A DNA stretch of 64,000 nt from Streptomyces spiroverticillatus (GTDB taxonomy: Bacteria; Actinomycetota; Actinomycetes; Streptomycetales; Streptomycetaceae). A model generated the notes under the pieces. It saw only the letters and a list, made by a program, of their open reading frames with translations. It ran no database searches and was not told where the DNA came from. Positions 1-8,890 of the stretch are shown here, piece by piece (positions within the stretch are counted from its first letter, which is position 1; the number at the start of each line of letters is the position of its first letter). Both the position numbers and the translations under genes were made by a program. The stretch spans positions 62,001 to 126,000 of the forward strand of contig BMUX01000007.1 in NCBI GenBank assembly GCA_014650415.1, read 5' to 3'.

Positions 1-1
1 C

Positions 2-550
2 CGCATCGCCGCCCTCGGCGTCGCCCGCACCTTCCAGAACCTCGCGCTGCCGCCCCGCGCCACCGTCTCCGACAGCCTCCTGCTCGGCCGCCACCGGCTC
101 ACCCGCACAGGCTTCCTCGCCGCCGGACTGCGCCTGCCGTCCGCCGCCCGCGAGGCCCGGGCCCACCTCCAACGCGTGCACGAGATAGCCGAGTTCGTCG
201 GCCTCGCGGACGACCTGGAGAAGCCCGCGGGAGTCCTCCCGTACGGAAAACAGAAGCTCGTCGAGCTGGCCCGCGCCCTGTGCATGGAGCCCCGCGTACT
301 CCTCCTGGACGAACCCGTCGCGGGCATGACCGCCGACGAACGGCGCGCCACCGCAGCCGTCGTCGCGGGCGTCCGCGACGGCCTCGGCATCTCGATCGTG
401 CTGGTCGAGCACGACATGGGGGTGGTGATGCGGCTCGCCGACGCCGTGACCGTACTCGACTTCGGCAAACGCATCGCGGGCGGCACCCCCGCCCAGGTGC
501 AGAACGATCCCGCCGTCGTCCAGGCCTACTTGGGGGCTCCCACACCATGA
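2..550 (+). CDS. livG: Branched-chain amino acid type ABC transporter ATPase (LivG-like), 5' end cut off
   Basis: Cytoplasmic ATPase subunit that powers uptake through the LivH/LivM permease pair. The window opens inside the gene in frame 2. The Walker A motif lies upstream and is missing. Visible in order are the Q-loop (RTFQNLALPP), the family-type signature (LPYGKQKLVELARAL), Walker B (VLLLDEPVAGM) and the H-loop (VLVEHDMGVV). The stop overlaps the livH start by 4 bases (ATGA), so the two are translationally coupled. The order livG-livH-livM-livJ is typical of HAAT-family importers, whose substrates include branched-chain amino acids, amides and urea; the substrate here is not known. The usual second ATPase, livF, is not in the window and may lie upstream. 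Confidence 0.9.
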   Translation, partial: RIAALGVARTFQNLALPPRATVSDSLLLGRHRLTRTGFLAAGLRLPSAAREARAHLQRVHEIAEFVGLADDLEKPAGVLPYGKQKLVELARALCMEPRVLLLDEPVAGMTADERRATAAVVAGVRDGLGISIVLVEHDMGVVMRLADAVTVLDFGKRIAGGTPAQVQNDPAVVQAYLGAPTP

Positions 551-1437
551 CGACCTTCGTCGAACTCCTCCTCGGCGGGCTGTCGATGGGGGCCGTCTAC
601 GCCCTCATCGCCCTCGGCTTCGTCGTCATCTTCAAAGCCACCGAAGTGGTCAACTTCGCCCATGCGTCACTGCTGTTGGCGGGTGGCTACCTCACCGCCG
701 TCCTCCACGACGACCTCGGTTTCTGGGGTGCGCTCGCCGTCGGCATCGCGGGCGCGGCGGTCGTCGGCGCGGCCGTCGAGTTCCTCGTCATGCGCCGCTA
801 CCGGGGCAGCGACCACAGCGTCCTCGCCATCGTCACCATCGGCGTCGACATCCTCCTGGTCACCGAGCTCACCCGCCGCATCGGCACCCGCGTCCTGTCG
901 CCCGGCGACCCGTGGGGCGACAAGGTCGCCACCTTCGGCCCGATCTCCCTCGCCCACACCCGCATCGCCGCCCTCCTCGCGGCGGCCCTCCTCATCACCG
1001 CCTTCCTGCTCGCCTTCCGTTACACCTCCTGGGGCGTGGCGATGCGCGCCGCCGCCGAGAACCCGCAGACCGCGGCCCTGATGGGCGTCCGCCTGGGCCG
1101 GGTCTCCCTCTCCGCCTGGGCGGTCGCCGGCGCACTCGCCGCCGTCGCCGCGCTCTTCCTCACGGTCTTCCCGACCCCCGGCCTCGAACGCGCCACCTCA
1201 CTCGCCGCCATGAAGGCCTTCCCCGCCGCCATCCTGGGCGGCCTCGACTCCACCACGGGCGCCCTCGCGGGCGGCCTGATCGTGGGCGTCGTCGAATCCC
1301 TGGCCACCGGCTACCAGGGCGACCTGTCCTTCCTCGGCCGGGGCATCGGCGACCTCGCCCCGTACCTGGTGATGGTCGCGGTCCTCCTGATCCGCCCGGC
1401 GGGCCTCTTCGGCACGAAGGAGACGGCCCGTGTCTGA
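547..1437 (+). CDS. livH: Branched-chain amino acid type ABC transporter permease (LivH-like)
   Basis: Inner-membrane permease of the HAAT importer, 296 residues, the usual size. It begins MTTFVELLLGG, followed by GAVYALIALGFVVIFKAT, the conserved first membrane segments of LivH proteins. Several hydrophobic helices follow, with the family loop AAAENPQTAALMGV and the segment KAFPAAILGGLDST. The ATG at 547 overlaps the livG stop and the 3' end overlaps livM by 8 bases, so the permease pair is tightly coupled. An in-frame open stretch runs further upstream but is only the antisense or alternative reading of livG, so it was not used for the start. Confidence 0.93.
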   Translation: MTTFVELLLGGLSMGAVYALIALGFVVIFKATEVVNFAHASLLLAGGYLTAVLHDDLGFWGALAVGIAGAAVVGAAVEFLVMRRYRGSDHSVLAIVTIGVDILLVTELTRRIGTRVLSPGDPWGDKVATFGPISLAHTRIAALLAAALLITAFLLAFRYTSWGVAMRAAAENPQTAALMGVRLGRVSLSAWAVAGALAAVAALFLTVFPTPGLERATSLAAMKAFPAAILGGLDSTTGALAGGLIVGVVESLATGYQGDLSFLGRGIGDLAPYLVMVAVLLIRPAGLFGTKETARV

Positions 1438-3079
1438 CCTCGACCCCCACCGCCCCCACACGCCACCCGCCGCCCCGCCCGGCCCGGACCCCTCCGGAGC
1501 CGTCGACTCCGGTACGCCGTCGACGGCGGGTGCACCCGAACCGGGCAGGGCGGATCCGGTACGCCCCGACCCGGCCGGTTCCGCCGACGGCACCGCCCGG
1601 CGCGCCGCCCCACCCCCGGGAACGGGGTCCTCGGGCCGGTTCGCAGCCGCCCCTTCCGGTACGGGCTCGGGCCCTTCGGCCGTCCGTGCGGCGGGCGCGG
1701 CCCCCCGCGAGGGCGGCGGTCCGGCCTCCGGAGGGGCCGCGGGTCCCGGGGGCGAGCCCCGTGCCGGCGGCCTGCCCGCTGCCGGCGCGGTCGACCGTAC
1801 GGACTCCTCCTCCGCATCGCGCAACGGCCGCCCGCGAGACGGCGGGGAGCGGGCTGGTGGAGAGCGGGCCGGCGGGGAGCGGGCCGGTAGGAAGCGGGAC
1901 GCTGCCCGCAGCGGCGGGACCGTGTCCGCAGCGGCCGACGACGCCGCACCGGGCACGCCGGGCTCCGGTGCGGGCGGCGGATCCGGTACGCAGCCGGGCC
2001 CGACCGGATTCGCCGGTGCCCTCGGGCGGCCCCGGACGTACCTCTGGACCGTGCTCTGCGTCCTGCTGCTCGCCCTGCCCTTCTACCTCGACCGGTTCTG
2101 GCTCCAGGCCGGGCTGTTCGCCATGGCCGCCGCCATCGCCGCCATCGGGCTCAACCTCCTCACCGGCGCCACCGGTCAACTCTCCATGGGGCACGCCTTC
2201 TTCCTCGCCGTCGGCGCGTACAGCTACTGCGTCCTCGCCGCCGGGCCGAGCATCGAGAACGGGCACCGGCTCACCGGGCTCGGGCTGCCCGGATGGCTCG
2301 CCGCCGTGCTGGCGGTGGGCGTGGCGGGGCTCGCGGGCGGGCTGTTCAGCCCCATCGCCGGGCGGCTGCGGGGCGCGTACCTCGGCATCGCCACGCTCGC
2401 GCTGATCTTCATCGGGCAGCATGTGCTGTTCAACGCCCGGGACCTCACCGGGGGCTTCAACGGCCGTACGGTGCCGCCCCTTTCGCTCTTCGGCATCACC
2501 TTCGACGACACGCAGACCGTCATCGCGGGCGTCCCCTTCGAGTCCGCCGAGAAGCTCTGGTACGCAGCCCTGCTCGCCCTCCTGCTGTGCGCGCTCTTCG
2601 CACGCGGCGTCCTGCGCGGGCGGCCGGGGAGGGCGATGAACGCCATCCGGGACCACCGGATCGCCGCCGGGGTGATGGGCGTGCCGGTGGCCCGCTACCG
2701 GGCGTCGGTGTTCGTGCTGTCGTCCATGTACGCGGGGCTCGCCGGGGTGCTGCTCGCGCTCGTCTTCCAGCGGACCGTGCCCGAGTACTTCGGGATGACC
2801 CTCTCCCTGGAGTTCCTCGCCATGATCGTCATCGGCGGGCTCGGCTCCGTGCGCGGCGCGGTGATCGGCGCCGTCTTCGTCTCGCTCCTGCCCCAACTCC
2901 TCACCCGCTACAGCGAATCGCTCCCCCTGGTCTCCGCCCCCGGCACCGGCGGCGGACTCGCACCGGGGGAGGCGTCCCGCTACCTGTACGGCGCGGCGGT
3001 CGTCGTCGTGGTCCTGTTCCTGCCCGGCGGTCTCTCCCGCCTCCGTCTCCGAAGCAGTGTCCGAAGGGGAAGCAAATGA
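1430..3079 (+). CDS. livM: LivM-like ABC permease with a long disordered N-terminal extension
   Basis: Second membrane permease of the importer, 549 residues. Residues from about 203 onward form a normal LivM domain: hydrophobic segments, the motif NLLTGATGQLSMGHAFF near 240, and MNAIRDHRIAAGVMGV with VIGGLGSVRGA towards the C terminus. The first 200 residues are Pro/Gly/Ala/Arg-rich and contain a short tandem repeat (GGERAGGERAGGERAG). Typical LivM proteins are about 320-420 residues. The start chosen is the GTG overlapping livH by 8 bases, the only start coupled to the operon. A later internal start cannot be excluded, but no Shine-Dalgarno sequence clearly supports one. The extension is predicted to be cytoplasmic and unstructured. 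Confidence 0.85.
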   Translation: MSDLDPHRPHTPPAAPPGPDPSGAVDSGTPSTAGAPEPGRADPVRPDPAGSADGTARRAAPPPGTGSSGRFAAAPSGTGSGPSAVRAAGAAPREGGGPASGGAAGPGGEPRAGGLPAAGAVDRTDSSSASRNGRPRDGGERAGGERAGGERAGRKRDAARSGGTVSAAADDAAPGTPGSGAGGGSGTQPGPTGFAGALGRPRTYLWTVLCVLLLALPFYLDRFWLQAGLFAMAAAIAAIGLNLLTGATGQLSMGHAFFLAVGAYSYCVLAAGPSIENGHRLTGLGLPGWLAAVLAVGVAGLAGGLFSPIAGRLRGAYLGIATLALIFIGQHVLFNARDLTGGFNGRTVPPLSLFGITFDDTQTVIAGVPFESAEKLWYAALLALLLCALFARGVLRGRPGRAMNAIRDHRIAAGVMGVPVARYRASVFVLSSMYAGLAGVLLALVFQRTVPEYFGMTLSLEFLAMIVIGGLGSVRGAVIGAVFVSLLPQLLTRYSESLPLVSAPGTGGGLAPGEASRYLYGAAVVVVVLFLPGGLSRLRLRSSVRRGSK

Positions 3080-4338
3080 CGGATCGAAGGTTCACCACCG
3101 CTGCGGCGGCCACCCTCCTCGCCCTGACCCTCGCCGCCACTGGATGCAGCAGCAAGGCGGGCACCGGATCGGCCGGCAAGGAGGACGCGAAGGGCGTGAA
3201 GACCGGCGACGGCATCACCGACAAGGTGATCCCGCTCGGCGCCCTCACCGACCTGACCGGCGTGTACGCCTCCCTCGGCAAGAGCCTCACCCAGGCCCAG
3301 CAGCTGTGGGCCAAGGAGGTCAACGCCAAGGGCGGCATCTGCGAACGGAAGATCGAACTCACCGTCCGTGACCACGGCTACGACCCCCAGAAGGCGGTCT
3401 CCGCGTACACCGAACTGGAGCCGAAGGTCGCCGGATACGTCCAGTTCATCGGCTCGCCCTTCGTCGCGGCGGTCAAGCAGCGCGTCGAGACGCAGGACAA
3501 GGGGCTGATCCTCCCGCAGGCCTGGTCCGCCTCGCTGCTCGGCAGCCCGTACGTACGGGTCGTGGGGGCGACGTACGACATCGAGACCATCAACGCGCTC
3601 GACTTCCTGCTCACCCAGAAGAAGATCACCAAGGGCGACAAGGTCGGCCACGTCTACTTCGAGGGGGACTACGGCGAGAACGCCCTCCAGGGCTCCAAGT
3701 ACGCTGCGGAGAAAGCCGGGTTGACGATCGTCGAGCAGAAGATCAAGCCGACCGACAACGACATGACCGCCCAGGTCACCGCCCTCAAGCAGGCGGGCGT
3801 CAAGGCCATCATGATCAGCGCGGGCCCGCGCCAGGCGGCCTCCCTGGTCGGCGTCGCGGCGGCCGGCCGCTTCGCGGTGCCGATCATCGGCAACAACTCC
3901 GCGTTCTCCCCGCAGCTCCTGGGCACCCCGGCGGGCCCCGCCCTCCAGAAGAACTACTGGGTGGCCTCCTCGACCCTGCCCATCGGCTCCCCGGACCCCG
4001 GCCCCTCGGCCCTCGCCAAGGCGTACAAGGCGGAGTACCCCGGCGACGCCCTCGACAACGGCGTCGCCGCAGGCTACTCGGCGGGCAAGATCTTCGAGGA
4101 GGTCCTCACCCGGGCCTGCAAGGACAAGAACCTCACCCGCGAGGGCATGGCCAAGGCCGTCCGCTCGATGAACGCCTTCGACAACGGCTTCGGCATGACC
4201 CACGACTTCACCGACCCGAAGCTGCCCTCCACCCGCCAGTCGGTGATCATGCAGCCGGACGCGAAGACGCCGGGCGGCCTCAAGGTCGTGCAGCCCGCGA
4301 CGACGTCGAAGGTCGCAGAGGGCTTCACGTTCGGGTGA
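3076..4338 (+). CDS. Branched-chain amino acid type ABC transporter substrate-binding lipoprotein (LivJ-like)
   Basis: Extracytoplasmic substrate receptor, 420 residues. A lipoprotein signal is clear: basic MTDRR, a hydrophobic stretch, then the lipobox LAATGC with Cys near residue 24. The mature part follows the Peripla_BP_6 fold: IPLGALTDLTGVYASLGKS, then GYVQFIGSPFVAAV, VYFEGDYGENALQG and AIMISAGPRQAASLVG. The ATG overlaps the livM stop by 4 bases. A perfect hairpin 12 bases after the stop ends the operon. The bound ligand cannot be read from the sequence; amino acids, amides and short aromatic compounds are known for the family. Confidence 0.92.
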   Translation: MTDRRFTTAAAATLLALTLAATGCSSKAGTGSAGKEDAKGVKTGDGITDKVIPLGALTDLTGVYASLGKSLTQAQQLWAKEVNAKGGICERKIELTVRDHGYDPQKAVSAYTELEPKVAGYVQFIGSPFVAAVKQRVETQDKGLILPQAWSASLLGSPYVRVVGATYDIETINALDFLLTQKKITKGDKVGHVYFEGDYGENALQGSKYAAEKAGLTIVEQKIKPTDNDMTAQVTALKQAGVKAIMISAGPRQAASLVGVAAAGRFAVPIIGNNSAFSPQLLGTPAGPALQKNYWVASSTLPIGSPDPGPSALAKAYKAEYPGDALDNGVAAGYSAGKIFEEVLTRACKDKNLTREGMAKAVRSMNAFDNGFGMTHDFTDPKLPSTRQSVIMQPDAKTPGGLKVVQPATTSKVAEGFTFG

Positions 4339-4350
4339 CGGGCTCAGGTC

Positions 4351-4392
4351 CGTGCGGTACGGGACCGGGCTCGGCCGGTCCCGTACCGCACG
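4351..4392. terminator. Bidirectional terminator between convergent livJ-like and isochorismatase genes
   Basis: Perfect 18-base inverted repeat (arms 4351-4368 and 4375-4392) around a 6-base loop. It lies in the 61-base gap between two genes that run towards each other, so it can serve both. There is no strong U-tract, as is common for Streptomyces hairpin terminators. Confidence 0.8.
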
Positions 4393-4399
4393 CGGGCGC

Positions 4400-4987
4400 T
4401 CAGCCCTCGGTCGCCGCCCGCAGCACCTCCTCGGTGGAGGTGACCTTGGCGAAGCCGCCGCCGTGCAGGGAGACGGCGGTGGACCGGGACAGCTCGTCGG
4501 CGTTCTGGGTCCAGCCGAAGGGACCCTCGAGGTCGAAGGTGTGGGTGGCGTCCAGCGGCAGGATGACGCCGTAGCCGAGGTTGCCGCCCATCCGGGCCGT
4601 CGTCTCCACGCACATGTTGGTCTGGATGCCGGCCACCACGAACTGCTCGACGCCCGCCTCCTTGAGCCATTCGTCCAGGTCGGGGGAGCCGTAGAAGGCG
4701 GAGTTGACCACCTTGGAGACGAGCAGTTCGGGGCCGGGGCCCTTGCCGCGCCGGTCCTCCACGTACGGCTTGAAGTCGTTGCCGCTGGTTCCGGGGCGCA
4801 GCGGCGACCACGACTCGGTGGAGTCGTGCCGTACGAAGACGACCGGGCGGCCGGCGGACTGCCAGGCCTCGATCAGCGCGGCGATGTTGTCGTCGGCGGC
4901 CGGGTTGTTGCGGGTGCCCCAGAAGGGGTCCTCGAAGCCCTGCTGCACGTCCACGACGACCAGGGCGGTGTGCTGCGTGATGTCCAT
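4400..4987 (-). CDS. Isochorismatase-family cysteine hydrolase
   Basis: Cytoplasmic hydrolase of the isochorismatase/nicotinamidase superfamily, 195 residues, normal length. The expected catalytic triad is visible: Asp13 in ALVVVDVQQGF, Lys92 in SKVVNSAF, and Cys126 in QTNMCVETTAR. The family cleaves isochorismate, nicotinamide, N-carbamoyl compounds and similar small molecules, so the substrate stays open. No partner gene for siderophore or phenazine synthesis lies nearby, which argues for a housekeeping or detoxifying amidase role. It starts at ATG 4987 and is divergent from the UvrA-like gene across a 102-base gap. Confidence 0.88.
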   Translation of the reverse strand: MDITQHTALVVVDVQQGFEDPFWGTRNNPAADDNIAALIEAWQSAGRPVVFVRHDSTESWSPLRPGTSGNDFKPYVEDRRGKGPGPELLVSKVVNSAFYGSPDLDEWLKEAGVEQFVVAGIQTNMCVETTARMGGNLGYGVILPLDATHTFDLEGPFGWTQNADELSRSTAVSLHGGGFAKVTSTEEVLRAATEG

Positions 4988-5089
4988 GGCGATGATCCTG
5001 CCGGGTGGCGGGAGGCTGCGACAGGGGGTGGAAAGTCAGCGATCGATGGGAAACCGCCAGTTGTCAGTGGTGGCCCGTAGGGTCGTGCC

Positions 5090-7480
5090 ATGCCTTCGGA
5101 AAACGCCCGCACGGCGTCCTCCCACCCGCAGTCGCACCTCACGGGGTCCGGCCCCGCCTCGCCGGGCCCCCTCGCCGCGCCGGGCGTCGGCGAACCGCAC
5201 CCTGCCGACGGGCACGGCCTGATCCAGGTGCGCGGCGCGAGGGAGAACAACCTGCGCGACGTCTCCGTGGACCTCCCCAAGCGCCGCCTCACCGTCTTCA
5301 CCGGAGTCTCCGGCTCCGGCAAGTCCTCGCTCGTCTTCGGCACGGTCGCCGCCGAGTCCCAGCGGCTGATCAACGAGACGTACAGCGCCTTCGTCCAGGG
5401 CTTCATGCCGAGCCAGAGCCGCCCCGACGTCGACGCCCTGCACAACCTCAGCGCCGCGATAGTCGTCGACCAGGAGCGGATGGGCGCCAACTCCCGGTCC
5501 ACCGTGGGCACCGCCACCGACGCGTACGCCATGCTGCGCATCGTCTTCAGCCGCCTCGGTGCGCCGAACCTGCCGAGCGCGGGCGCGTTCAGCTTCAACG
5601 TGCCCGAGGGCATGTGCCCCCGGTGCGAGGGCATGGGCCAGGTCTCCGACATCGACGTGGACCAGCTCGTCGACCGGGAGAGGTCCCTCAACGAGGGCGC
5701 GATCATCGTGCCGGGCTCGCCGGTGGACTCCTGGCCGTGGCAGATCGTGGTCAACTCCGGGTTCTTCGACCCGGAGAAGAAGGTGAAGGACTTCACCGAG
5801 CAGGAGTGGGCCGACTTGCTGCACCTGCCGCCGACGAAGGTGAAGGTCGGAAAGAACAACTTCACGTACGAAGGCCTGGCCGCCCGCGTCCAGCGGACCA
5901 TCCTGGTCAAGGACCGCGAGTCGATGCAGTCCCACATCCGGGCCTTCGTGGACCGCGCGGTGGTCTTCGCCGCCTGCCCCGAGTGCGGCGGCACCCGCCT
6001 GACGCGCGCGGCCCTCGCCTCGAAGATCGACGGGGTGAACATCGCGGAGTGCTCCGCGATGCAGATCAGCGACCTGGCGAAGTTCGTCGGCGGTCTCGCC
6101 GCCCCAGCGGTCGCCCCGCTCCTGACGAACCTGCGGGAGCTGCTGGACTCGCTGGTCGAGATCGGCCTCGGGTATCTGAGCCTGGACCGTCCGGCCGGGA
6201 CGCTGTCGGGCGGCGAGGCCCAGCGCGTGAAGATGGTGCGCCACCTCGGATCGCCGCTCACCGACGTGACGTACATCTTCGACGAACCGACCACCGGCCT
6301 GCACCCGCACGACATCCGCCGCATGAACGACCTGCTGCTGCGGCTGCGCGACAAGGGCAACACGGTGCTGGTCGTCGAGCACAAGCCGGAGGTCATCCGG
6401 ATCGCCGACCACGTGGTGGACCTGGGCCCGGGGGCAGGTGCGGCCGGTGGCGAACTGTGCTTCAGCGGCGACGTGGCGGGGCTGGAGGCGTCCGGGACGC
6501 TGACCGGGCGGCACCTCTCGCACAAGGCGGAGCTGAAGGCGCAGGTGCGCAGGCCGACCGGGGCCCTGCCGATCGTCGGGGCGAACCAGCACAACCTCCA
6601 CGACGTCAGCGTCGACCTGCCGACCGGGGTGCTCACCGTGGTCACCGGCGTCGCGGGCTCCGGCAAGAGCTCCCTCATCCACGGGAACCTCCCGGGGCGG
6701 GAGGGCGTGGTGGTCGCCGACCAGTCGCCGATCCACGGCTCGCGCCGCTCCAACCCGGCGACGTACACCGGACTGCTGACCCCGATCCGCAACGCCTTCG
6801 CCAAGGCCAACGGGGTCAAGGCGGCACTCTTCAGCGCCAACTCCGAGGGAGCGTGCGGCAATTGCAGCGGCATCGGCCTCGTCCACACGGACCTAGGGGT
6901 GATGGCCCAGGTGTCGTCGGTGTGCGAGGTGTGCGACGGCAAGCGCTTCACGGCGGAGGTCCTCGCCTACACGCTCAACGGGAAGAACATCCACGAGGTG
7001 CTGGGGATGTCGGTTGCCGAGGCGTACGACTTCTTCGCCGACGGGGGTGCGGTCGGGGGAGCGGCGGGCCAGCAGGCCCGGGCCCTGCTCGGGCGCCTCG
7101 GCGACGTGGGCCTGGGCTACCTCCGGCTCGGCCAGCCCCTGAACACGCTCTCGGGCGGGGAGCGGCAGCGCCTGAAGCTCGCCATCCACATGGCGGAGAA
7201 GGCCGCCACCTACGTCCTGGACGAGCCCACCACCGGGCTCCACATGGCGGACGTGGACCAACTCCTCGCCCTCCTCGACCGGTTGGTCGACGCGGGCAAC
7301 ACCGTGATCGTGATCGAGCACCACCAGGCGGTGATGGCCCACGCGGACTGGCTCGTGGACCTCGGGCCAGGGGGCGGCCACGACGGCGGCCGCATCGTCT
7401 TCGAGGGCACCCCGTCCGAACTGGTCGCCTCCGGCACGAGCTTGACGGCCCACCACCTCCGCGAATACGTGGACCGCTGA
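5090..7480 (+). CDS. UvrA-like ABC ATPase, short drug-resistance-type paralogue
   Basis: Double ABC ATPase of the UvrA family, 796 residues against about 950 for housekeeping UvrA. Both nucleotide-binding halves are complete: Walker A near residue 72 (GVSGSGKSS) and near 521 (GVAGSGKSS), signatures LSGGEAQR near 372 and LSGGERQR near 687, and FDEPTTGLHPHD and LDEPTTGLHMAD Walker B regions. Zinc-type Cys pairs occur (CPRCEGMG, CPECGG, CGNCSG, CEVCDG). Short paralogues of this kind include DrrC, which protects Streptomyces against DNA-intercalating antibiotics by removing them from DNA; true repair is normally by the longer UvrA. A TAGGGT box 6 bases before the ATG suggests a leaderless mRNA. 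No antibiotic cluster is adjacent. Confidence 0.9.
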   Translation: MPSENARTASSHPQSHLTGSGPASPGPLAAPGVGEPHPADGHGLIQVRGARENNLRDVSVDLPKRRLTVFTGVSGSGKSSLVFGTVAAESQRLINETYSAFVQGFMPSQSRPDVDALHNLSAAIVVDQERMGANSRSTVGTATDAYAMLRIVFSRLGAPNLPSAGAFSFNVPEGMCPRCEGMGQVSDIDVDQLVDRERSLNEGAIIVPGSPVDSWPWQIVVNSGFFDPEKKVKDFTEQEWADLLHLPPTKVKVGKNNFTYEGLAARVQRTILVKDRESMQSHIRAFVDRAVVFAACPECGGTRLTRAALASKIDGVNIAECSAMQISDLAKFVGGLAAPAVAPLLTNLRELLDSLVEIGLGYLSLDRPAGTLSGGEAQRVKMVRHLGSPLTDVTYIFDEPTTGLHPHDIRRMNDLLLRLRDKGNTVLVVEHKPEVIRIADHVVDLGPGAGAAGGELCFSGDVAGLEASGTLTGRHLSHKAELKAQVRRPTGALPIVGANQHNLHDVSVDLPTGVLTVVTGVAGSGKSSLIHGNLPGREGVVVADQSPIHGSRRSNPATYTGLLTPIRNAFAKANGVKAALFSANSEGACGNCSGIGLVHTDLGVMAQVSSVCEVCDGKRFTAEVLAYTLNGKNIHEVLGMSVAEAYDFFADGGAVGGAAGQQARALLGRLGDVGLGYLRLGQPLNTLSGGERQRLKLAIHMAEKAATYVLDEPTTGLHMADVDQLLALLDRLVDAGNTVIVIEHHQAVMAHADWLVDLGPGGGHDGGRIVFEGTPSELVASGTSLTAHHLREYVDR

Positions 7481-7708
7481 CCCCTCTCCCCCTCTTCCTT
7501 CGCCCCCTTGGGCGGCGGCCCCTTCCACCTCCCTCGCCCCCTTGGGCGGCGGGGCCGCCCCCCGGGGGGCGGTACGCCCGTTCCGGGCCCGCCCCGGCAC
7601 CGGCCCGCCCGCACCTTGCACGCCGGGTGCGCACAGCTCTGGGGCCCTCGGGGCGCCTCCCGGTGCCGGGTACGTGAAGCCCCGGCCCGCCGGGCCAAGA
7701 GGGTCCCC

Positions 7709-7739
7709 AGCCCCGCCCCTTCACCTAAACCCGCGGGGC
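7709..7739 (+). repeat. Dispersed hairpin repeat, copy 1
   Basis: This 31-base element has GCCCCGC/GCGGGGC arms around a CCTTCACCTAAACC core. It recurs at 10400-10431 with a single-base length difference. Both copies lie just downstream of a gene, which suggests an intergenic repeat family that may also act as a terminator. Confidence 0.7.
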
Positions 7740-7774
7740 AAGGGGACCGGTCCCGTGCGGGTGAGTTGGTGGCT

Positions 7775-7810
7775 GGGCGCGCAGTTCCCCGCGCCCCTGA
7801 AGGGGCAATT
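7775..7810 (+). repeat. GCGCAGTTCCCCGCGCCCCT-type intergenic repeat
   Basis: Arms GGGCGCG (7775-7781) and CGCGCCC (7790-7796) form a short hairpin. This motif is, from memory, very frequent in intergenic DNA of Streptomyces genomes. It lies about 65 bases upstream of the GlxA-type gene. Confidence 0.55.
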
Positions 7811-7875
7811 CGGCACAGCCCCCCGAGCGCACCCAGCACCGGAAGGGTGCAGCGGGGCGGTGGTTTACTGCCCGC

Positions 7876-8868
7876 GTGGACACCCCCGCCTCCCCGACCC
7901 GCATCGCCCTCCTCACCTTCCCCGCCGTTCGGCCCTTCGACCTCTCGGTCATCACCGAGGTGTGGGGGACGGACCGGACCTCCCACGGCGTCCCCGCCTT
8001 CGACCTGCACCGCGTCGGCACCGACCCCGGCCGGCCCGTCCCCCTGCGCGGCGGCATGTCGATCACCCCCGACCGCAGCCTCGCCTGGCTGCCCCGGGCC
8101 GATCTCGTCCTCGTACCGGGACTTGACGATCACCAGGGCCGTGCCCCCGAGCCCCTCCTCGAAGCGCTTCGCCGGGCCCACTCCCGGGGGACCCCCATCG
8201 CCGCCCTCTGCGCGGGCGCCTTCACCCTCGCCCAGGCCGGGCTGCTTGACGGGCGTCGCGCCACCACCCACTGGAAGCTCGTCGACGAGCTGCGCGCCCA
8301 GCATCCCCTGGCAGTGGTGGAGCCCGACGCCCTCTTCGTGGAGGACCGTGGGGTGTGGACCTCCGCCGGTACCGCCGCCGGCATCGACCTCTGCCTGCAC
8401 CTCGTGCGGATCACCCACGGCGCCGAGGTCGCCGCCACCATCGCCCGTGCCATGGTCACCGCCCCGTTCCGCACCGGCACCCAGGCCCAGTTCATCGAGC
8501 ACCCCACCCCCTGCACCGACCAGAGGGCCGACGCCCTCGCCGCCGTCCGCACCTACGCGCTGACGCACCTCGACGAGCCCCTCACCGTCGCCCGGCTCGC
8601 CGCCCGCGCGGGCATGTCCGCCCGTACCTTCGCCCGGCACTTCACCGCCGCCACCGGCGCCACCCCGCTGCGCTGGCTCCTCGACCAGCGCATCGCCGCC
8701 GCCCAGAAACTCCTCGAACACACCGACCTGCCCATGCCGGAAATCGCCCGCCGCACCGGCTTCGGCAGCGAGGTCACCATGCGCCAGCACTTCGCCAACC
8801 GGCTCTCCACCAGCCCCCGCGCCTACCGCGCCTCCTTCGCCGCAGGACCGGTGAAGGGACTGCGGTAG
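7876..8868 (+). CDS. GlxA-family transcriptional regulator (DJ-1/PfpI domain plus AraC HTH)
   Basis: Transcription factor of 330 residues. The N-terminal DJ-1/PfpI-like domain (about 8-175) keeps the nucleophile-elbow Cys in ALCAGAFTLAQAG near residue 112. The C-terminal AraC-type DNA-binding domain (about 220-320) contains LAARAGMSARTFARHF and a second HTH ending in FANRLSTSPRAYR. Family members sense small metabolites or redox state; the effector is unknown here. The start is the GTG at 7876, directly followed by family-like sequence (RIALLTFPAVRPFDLSV). It is followed in the same direction by a disrupted MocR-type regulator 22 bases after its stop; no clear target gene is adjacent. Confidence 0.9.
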   Translation: MDTPASPTRIALLTFPAVRPFDLSVITEVWGTDRTSHGVPAFDLHRVGTDPGRPVPLRGGMSITPDRSLAWLPRADLVLVPGLDDHQGRAPEPLLEALRRAHSRGTPIAALCAGAFTLAQAGLLDGRRATTHWKLVDELRAQHPLAVVEPDALFVEDRGVWTSAGTAAGIDLCLHLVRITHGAEVAATIARAMVTAPFRTGTQAQFIEHPTPCTDQRADALAAVRTYALTHLDEPLTVARLAARAGMSARTFARHFTAATGATPLRWLLDQRIAAAQKLLEHTDLPMPEIARRTGFGSEVTMRQHFANRLSTSPRAYRASFAAGPVKGLR

Positions 8869-8890
8869 ACCCCCGGTAGGGTGCCGTTCC

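Larger units (their letters stand above)
7481..7875. other. 395-base intergenic region with GC-rich repeats, no gene
   Basis: The gap after the UvrA-like gene holds no supportable gene. It contains two near-identical runs CCCCCTTGGGCGGCGG (around 7504 and 7540) and two dispersed hairpin repeats listed separately. Third-position GC bias expected of coding DNA is not maintained in one frame, and the open stretches here have no start signal. Confidence 0.6.

Noticed and set aside
1160..2896. Very long minus-strand frame across livH/livM
   Set aside because: It is antisense to clear transporter genes and has the Gly/Glu/His-rich composition of a shadow frame.
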